This document shows, piece after piece, positions 13,392-16,230 of a DNA stretch of 16,230 nucleotides. The translations under genes were made by a program, and so were the position numbers. Position 1 is the first letter of the stretch. Each line of letters begins with the position of its first letter. The notes below the pieces were generated by a model that saw only the letters and a list, made by a program, of their open reading frames with translations, was not told where the DNA came from and did not search any database. The DNA comes from Thermoplasmata archaeon (GTDB lineage: Archaea > Thermoplasmatota > Thermoplasmata > Thermoplasmatales > Thermoplasmataceae). Location: positions 1 through 16,230 of the forward strand of contig JAKAYM010000027.1 of assembly GCA_021826795.1 (NCBI GenBank), given 5' to 3'.

Positions 13392-14183
13392 TCAGTAATT
13401 CCTTCTGCTTGTGAATCCATTGTATTTTTTCTGGGTACGAATTTTATCAGAATTGTGCGTACCCCGGTTTCTGGTAATTTTCCCTGGCTCTATTTCTGAT
13501 AATAGCTTGGCTGCAGTTGATGCTGCTATTTTAGCACTTTCAGCAACGGGATACAGAGACCATTCATTTTCCCCATGTGCAAGAAGGTTCCGTATATTCA
13601 GTGATAGTCTGAACATAAGCCCTGTTGGCCGATCTACGAATTTGGTGGCCCATCGTAATAATGAATTTTCTGACCCGGGAAATGGTTCACCGTTAACGTA
13701 AATATCGGATCTACCCAGACCATTTAGCCTTATATAAAGTTTGAGTCTCCTATAATCATAATTCTCCAGAACTATGTCATCATTTCCATATTTTGAGATA
13801 TAAATTCTATTTCCCAGCCATATAGAATACGCACAGCGCATGGCCATTTCTAACAGAAGATATAGATCAAGTGTCGCCAGTTCATTGAACTTTCCAAGAT
13901 TTATAAGTTCCAGAGTATCTTTTCGAAGCTTTTCCAGTTTGGCTGGAAGTTCATCTCTAAATTCTGTGGAATTAACGATCATTGCCGGAATATTAGCAAG
14001 AAAAAATCCCAGGCAATTCTGCTTGGTACATTTTAGTTCTGGTTCAACCCTTTTATTATTATAAATTAGATTGTCGTTTGTACAGGTGATCCTTTGAAGT
14101 GAGGCATTGATCATCGCCCGGTCATAGCTCTCAGGATACTGAAAGAAATCAAAAACCTGCTCCATAATATATTCCGAATACAT
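13392..14183 (-). CDS. HEPN-like protein carrying an Rx4H motif, unknown target
   Basis: 263 residues. A long helix at about 104-126 (TLDLYLLLEMAMRCAYSIWL) and a later helix containing NIRNLLAHGENEW, with R198-x4-H203, match the HEPN signature of RNA-cleaving or tRNA/rRNA-associated helical proteins (RN..AHG). Between them lies a beta-rich insert (DDIVLENYDYRRLKLYIRLN). The N-terminal part has C52 and C57 (KCTKQNC), perhaps half a metal site with C34. The last 25 residues are basic and disordered. GAATAAAATA at 14205-14214 (written on the minus strand) is 22-31 nt upstream. No adjacent MNT nucleotidyltransferase or antitoxin is seen. It may be a lone RNase, an Abi-like defence protein, or a non-catalytic HEPN. 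The HEPN call rests on the motif and helical context. Confidence 0.6.
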   Translation of the reverse strand: MYSEYIMEQVFDFFQYPESYDRAMINASLQRITCTNDNLIYNNKRVEPELKCTKQNCLGFFLANIPAMIVNSTEFRDELPAKLEKLRKDTLELINLGKFNELATLDLYLLLEMAMRCAYSIWLGNRIYISKYGNDDIVLENYDYRRLKLYIRLNGLGRSDIYVNGEPFPGSENSLLRWATKFVDRPTGLMFRLSLNIRNLLAHGENEWSLYPVAESAKIAASTAAKLLSEIEPGKITRNRGTHNSDKIRTQKKYNGFTSRRNY

Positions 14184-14291
14184 AATTATTCTATACCTTC
14201 CTCCTATTTTATTCTAACTACTAAAATCGATTGTACCTTTAACCTTGAAACTATGGACCTCCATGCATCAGGATAGAAAGAAAGTCAAAAT

Positions 14292-15260
14292 TTATTCAGA
14301 AAAATAAATTATCCTGGAACCCTCAAAATCAAAATCGAAATCAATATTTCTGAGTCCGAGGTCGTCGAGTTTCCTTTTCTTCCAGCTATCTGTAATGAAT
14401 ACAAGGAATCCACCACCACCTGCACCTATGAGATTCCCACCATAGGCTCCAAGTTCCATTGCTCTGGAATAATAATCATCAATGGTGGGTGTGGATATTT
14501 TCTCATACAGTGATTTCTTGCATATCCAGTTCTGGTTCAGTGTTTTTCCGAGTTTTTCAATGTCCATATCGAATAAATAATGGTAAAAATCCTGTGAATA
14601 ACCCTTCATCTTTTCATATTCATCCAGATGTGATGATATTTCCTTTCTTATATTCTGATGCAGCTCACCAGAATTATGGTCTATTCCTGTATATAGCAAT
14701 ACCATGTTTTCCCTTAGCTTTTCAAGCTTGTCGTGATCAAGGGTAACCGGATTTACATACACGGAATCGTTCTCGTTGAATTTGAGCATGTTGATGCCAC
14801 CAAAGGAAGCCATGTACTGGTCCTGCATTCCACCTGGCTCCCTCAGTATATTTCTCTCGATTTCAATTGCTTCCTCTGCAAGTTTATTCCTGCTAGCAAA
14901 TTCTGATTTATATGCGTGCAGGGCATTAAGAAGGCCAACCAGAAATGTGGAGCTTGAACCAAGCCCGGTTCCTGTTGATGGTATATCTGAAACGCTCAGA
15001 ATCTCAATTCCACCATCTATATCCAGTAATTTCATTGCCTCCCTCACGCTGGGATGCTTAATTTCATCAACTGTATCAACTATTTCTGTCTTTGAATATG
15101 ATACCCTGATTTTATGATCGAATTTCTTATTTACAATTATATATATGTACTTGTTTATGGCAGCGGAAACAAGCAAACCGCCGTATTTACGGTAATATTC
15201 CGGTATATCGGTGCTGCCTCCCACGAGACCTATCCGCAACGGGGTCTTTGTTATGATCAT
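14292..15260 (-). CDS. hddA: D-glycero-D-manno-heptose 7-phosphate kinase (GHMP family)
   Basis: Phosphorylates heptose 7-phosphate at C1 using ATP, second step after GmhA towards a nucleotide-activated heptose. 322 residues. GHMP motif 1 region TKTPLRIGLVGGSTDIPEYY (4-23); ATP loop PSTGTGLGSSSTFLVGLLNA (94-113); catalytic region REPGGMQDQYMASFGG (140-155) with Asp147; C-terminal motif 3 GNLIGAGGGGFLVFI. These are typical of HddA and of related fucose/heptose kinases. The gene is 39 nt downstream of gmhA on the same strand, which fixes the pathway, but TTTATAAA at 15279-15286 suggests its own promoter too. HddC and GmhB partners are not in the window. Confidence 0.92.
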   Translation of the reverse strand: MIITKTPLRIGLVGGSTDIPEYYRKYGGLLVSAAINKYIYIIVNKKFDHKIRVSYSKTEIVDTVDEIKHPSVREAMKLLDIDGGIEILSVSDIPSTGTGLGSSSTFLVGLLNALHAYKSEFASRNKLAEEAIEIERNILREPGGMQDQYMASFGGINMLKFNENDSVYVNPVTLDHDKLEKLRENMVLLYTGIDHNSGELHQNIRKEISSHLDEYEKMKGYSQDFYHYLFDMDIEKLGKTLNQNWICKKSLYEKISTPTIDDYYSRAMELGAYGGNLIGAGGGGFLVFITDSWKKRKLDDLGLRNIDFDFDFEGSRIIYFSE

Positions 15261-15278
15261 AACAGGATAATGGAAATA

Positions 15279-15286
15279 TTTATAAA
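15279..15286 (-). promoter_or_regulatory. TATA box between gmhA and hddA
   Basis: TTTATAAA is 19-26 nt upstream of the hddA ATG at 15260, within the 39-nt gap after gmhA. It implies hddA can be transcribed independently as a leaderless mRNA. Confidence 0.45.
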
Positions 15287-15299
15287 AAACTATCCTTGG

Positions 15300-15848
15300 T
15301 CAGTACTTTTCATCGATCAATGCACATATCATATGGATTGCTGTTATGTGCACCTCCTGTATTACTGATGTGGTATCTGTATCTGCATGGAAAACCTCCC
15401 TGCACATTCCATTAAGTTTTCCTCCTGTTTTACCGGTGAAACCAAGTGTGTAGGCACCTATTTTATTGGCATCTTCAAGAGCTAATATAACATTCTCCGA
15501 ATTTCCTGATGTGCTTATTCCTACAACGTAATCATTGCTATTGCACAATGCCCTTACCTGCCTTGAAAATATTTCCTTATATGAATAATCGTTTCCTATT
15601 GCGGTTAGTGCTGATGTGTTTGTTGTAAGAGCCAGTGCCGGCAGCGGTTTCCTCTCCTTGGTAAAATGGCCTGTGAGTTCAGCAACAAAATGCTGTGAAT
15701 CTGCAGCAGAACCTCCATTGCCGAATACTATCAGCTTTCCATTCTTATTAAAGGAATTTACAATTCCACCTGCTATTTTCCGTATCAGATTATCATCTAT
15801 ATTTTTCCTGGCTATAATGCCTTCCTGTTTGTAAGCTTCAAGATCCAT
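15300..15848 (-). CDS. gmhA: Sedoheptulose 7-phosphate isomerase (phosphoheptose isomerase)
   Basis: Converts sedoheptulose 7-phosphate to D-glycero-D-manno-heptose 7-phosphate, a tetrameric cytosolic SIS-domain enzyme. 182 residues, typical. VFGNGGSAADSQHFVAELTG (41-60) is the sugar-phosphate loop with active-site H53 and E57; GISTSGNSENVILAL (110-124) is the second Ser/Thr phosphate-binding loop; IQEVHITAIHMI provides Q164 and H172, equivalent to E. coli GmhA metal-site Gln and His. TATATTTAAG on the minus strand at 15871-15880 lies 23-32 nt upstream of the ATG. It is first in a pair with hddA, so the product is channelled into heptose activation for surface glycans. Confidence 0.94.
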   Translation of the reverse strand: MDLEAYKQEGIIARKNIDDNLIRKIAGGIVNSFNKNGKLIVFGNGGSAADSQHFVAELTGHFTKERKPLPALALTTNTSALTAIGNDYSYKEIFSRQVRALCNSNDYVVGISTSGNSENVILALEDANKIGAYTLGFTGKTGGKLNGMCREVFHADTDTTSVIQEVHITAIHMICALIDEKY

Positions 15849-15994
15849 TATCAGTAAATATTAAAATATTCTTAAATATATTGTTTTCATTGACCTAAAG
15901 CAGAGAACAACAATATTTTACATTAAAAATATTTATGACGTATTAAGTCAGTTGCACAATTCATTTTGCCATGAATTTCAATTGAATGTAAATC

Positions 15995-16016
15995 CCCTGT
16001 ACGGTTAAATACAGGG
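15995..16016. repeat. 7-bp-stem hairpin ahead of the transposase gene
   Basis: CCCTGTA (15995-16001) and TACAGGG (16010-16016) pair perfectly around an 8-nt loop CGGTTAAA. The likely TATA sequence GGTTAAATA (16003-16011) lies in the loop and right arm, 22-30 nt before the ATG at 16033. It may be an IS end or an autoregulatory site. Confidence 0.45.
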
Positions 16017-16032
16017 AATTGATTGGTTTTTT

Positions 16033-16230
16033 ATGACACCAAAACCAGTCACTTTTGGATCAAACAGGGATATAAGAAGATATGGATACTACAGCTACAT
16101 GAGGGGTTATTCAGAAAGGTATGTAACTGCCATGAATGATTTTCTGGATAACAGTGTATTCAATAGATGGAGGGAACTATTAGAGGAAAACAATTATAAC
16201 AGCAGGGGAAGGCCATTTAAGGTGCCGGGA
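16033..16230 (+). CDS. N-terminal part of a transposase (DDE type, IS5-like), cut by the right edge
   Basis: ATG at 16033 opens a frame with no stop to the last base: 66 residues, MTPKPVTFGSNRDIRRYGYY, ..., NDFLDNSVFNRWRELLEENN and NSRGRPFKVPG. The NxRGRPFKxP segment is the N-terminal signature I associate with IS5/IS1182-like transposases, where GRP.KYP precedes the helical DUF772-type domain. The catalytic DDE region lies beyond the window, so intactness is unknown. GGTTAAATA upstream serves as a likely TATA. The IS left end is not located; it should lie between gmhA (15848) and here. Confidence 0.6.
   Translation, partial: MTPKPVTFGSNRDIRRYGYYSYMRGYSERYVTAMNDFLDNSVFNRWRELLEENNYNSRGRPFKVPG

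Noticed and set aside
13840..14064. Plus-strand Ser-rich ORF antisense to the HEPN-like gene
   Set aside because: Low-complexity shadow; the minus-strand frame is longer and carries a recognisable motif.
14200..14206. AGGAGG-like sequence upstream of the HEPN-like gene on the minus strand
   Set aside because: It is about 16 nt from the ATG, too far for a Shine-Dalgarno, and a TATA-like box gives leaderless spacing.

Overview
The window looks like a chromosomal segment of a Thermoplasmatales-type archaeon (Ferroplasma/Acidiplasma/Thermoplasma relatives). The evidence is AT-rich DNA; archaeal functions (a UbiA-family ether-lipid prenyltransferase, a TrmB-type regulator, a DtxR-type regulator with an archaeal core promoter); a tRNA gene without an encoded CCA; TATA-like boxes about 20-30 nt upstream of most start codons with no Shine-Dalgarno, as expected for leaderless mRNAs; and a FolD that resembles the Thermoplasma version as I recall it. 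The species cannot be fixed from the sequence alone.

Layout. 1-340: insertion-sequence debris, including the first codons of a dead IS605-type TnpB. 349-4583: DtxR-like metal regulator, a coiled-coil protein with a basic tail (minus strand), an AhpC-type peroxiredoxin, a TrmB-like regulator and a dolichyl-phosphate-mannose-synthase-like glycosyltransferase. 4557-6078 (minus): CoA-disulfide-reductase-like flavoprotein, preceded by an unlisted 45-residue protein ending in Cys. 6079-6589: apparently decayed DNA. 6590-6661 (minus): a 23-residue protein whose last 15 residues are all Asp/Glu, behind a near-perfect Shine-Dalgarno. 6783-9036: esterase, small membrane protein, UbiA prenyltransferase. 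9087-9355 (minus): a 60-residue protein followed after 3 nt by tRNA-Ser(GCU). 9464-11633 (minus): GTP cyclohydrolase II, then a two-gene operon of an AhpD-like protein and a THUMP-like-family methyltransferase overlapping by ATGA. 11674-12221: decayed DNA with a probable VapB-type antitoxin remnant and doubtful small ORFs. 12231-14183: FolD, an 89-residue orphan and a convergent HEPN-like protein. 14292-15848 (minus): hddA and gmhA, two steps of heptose activation. 16033-end: start of a transposase.

How the genes may work together. GmhA and HddA convert sedoheptulose 7-phosphate to a heptose bisphosphate for a nucleotide-activated heptose used in surface glycans, and the membrane-anchored glycosyltransferase could feed the same glycosylation system. 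Peroxiredoxin, CoA-disulfide reductase and the CxxC AhpD-like protein form a loose thiol-redox theme. Most genes appear to have their own promoters; the only tight operon is the AhpD-like/methyltransferase pair.

The most interesting candidates are the acidic microprotein, the Cys-ended miniprotein next to the CoA-disulfide reductase, the HEPN-like protein, and the mRNA-tRNA junction. No CRISPR array, rRNA or complete mobile element was seen.
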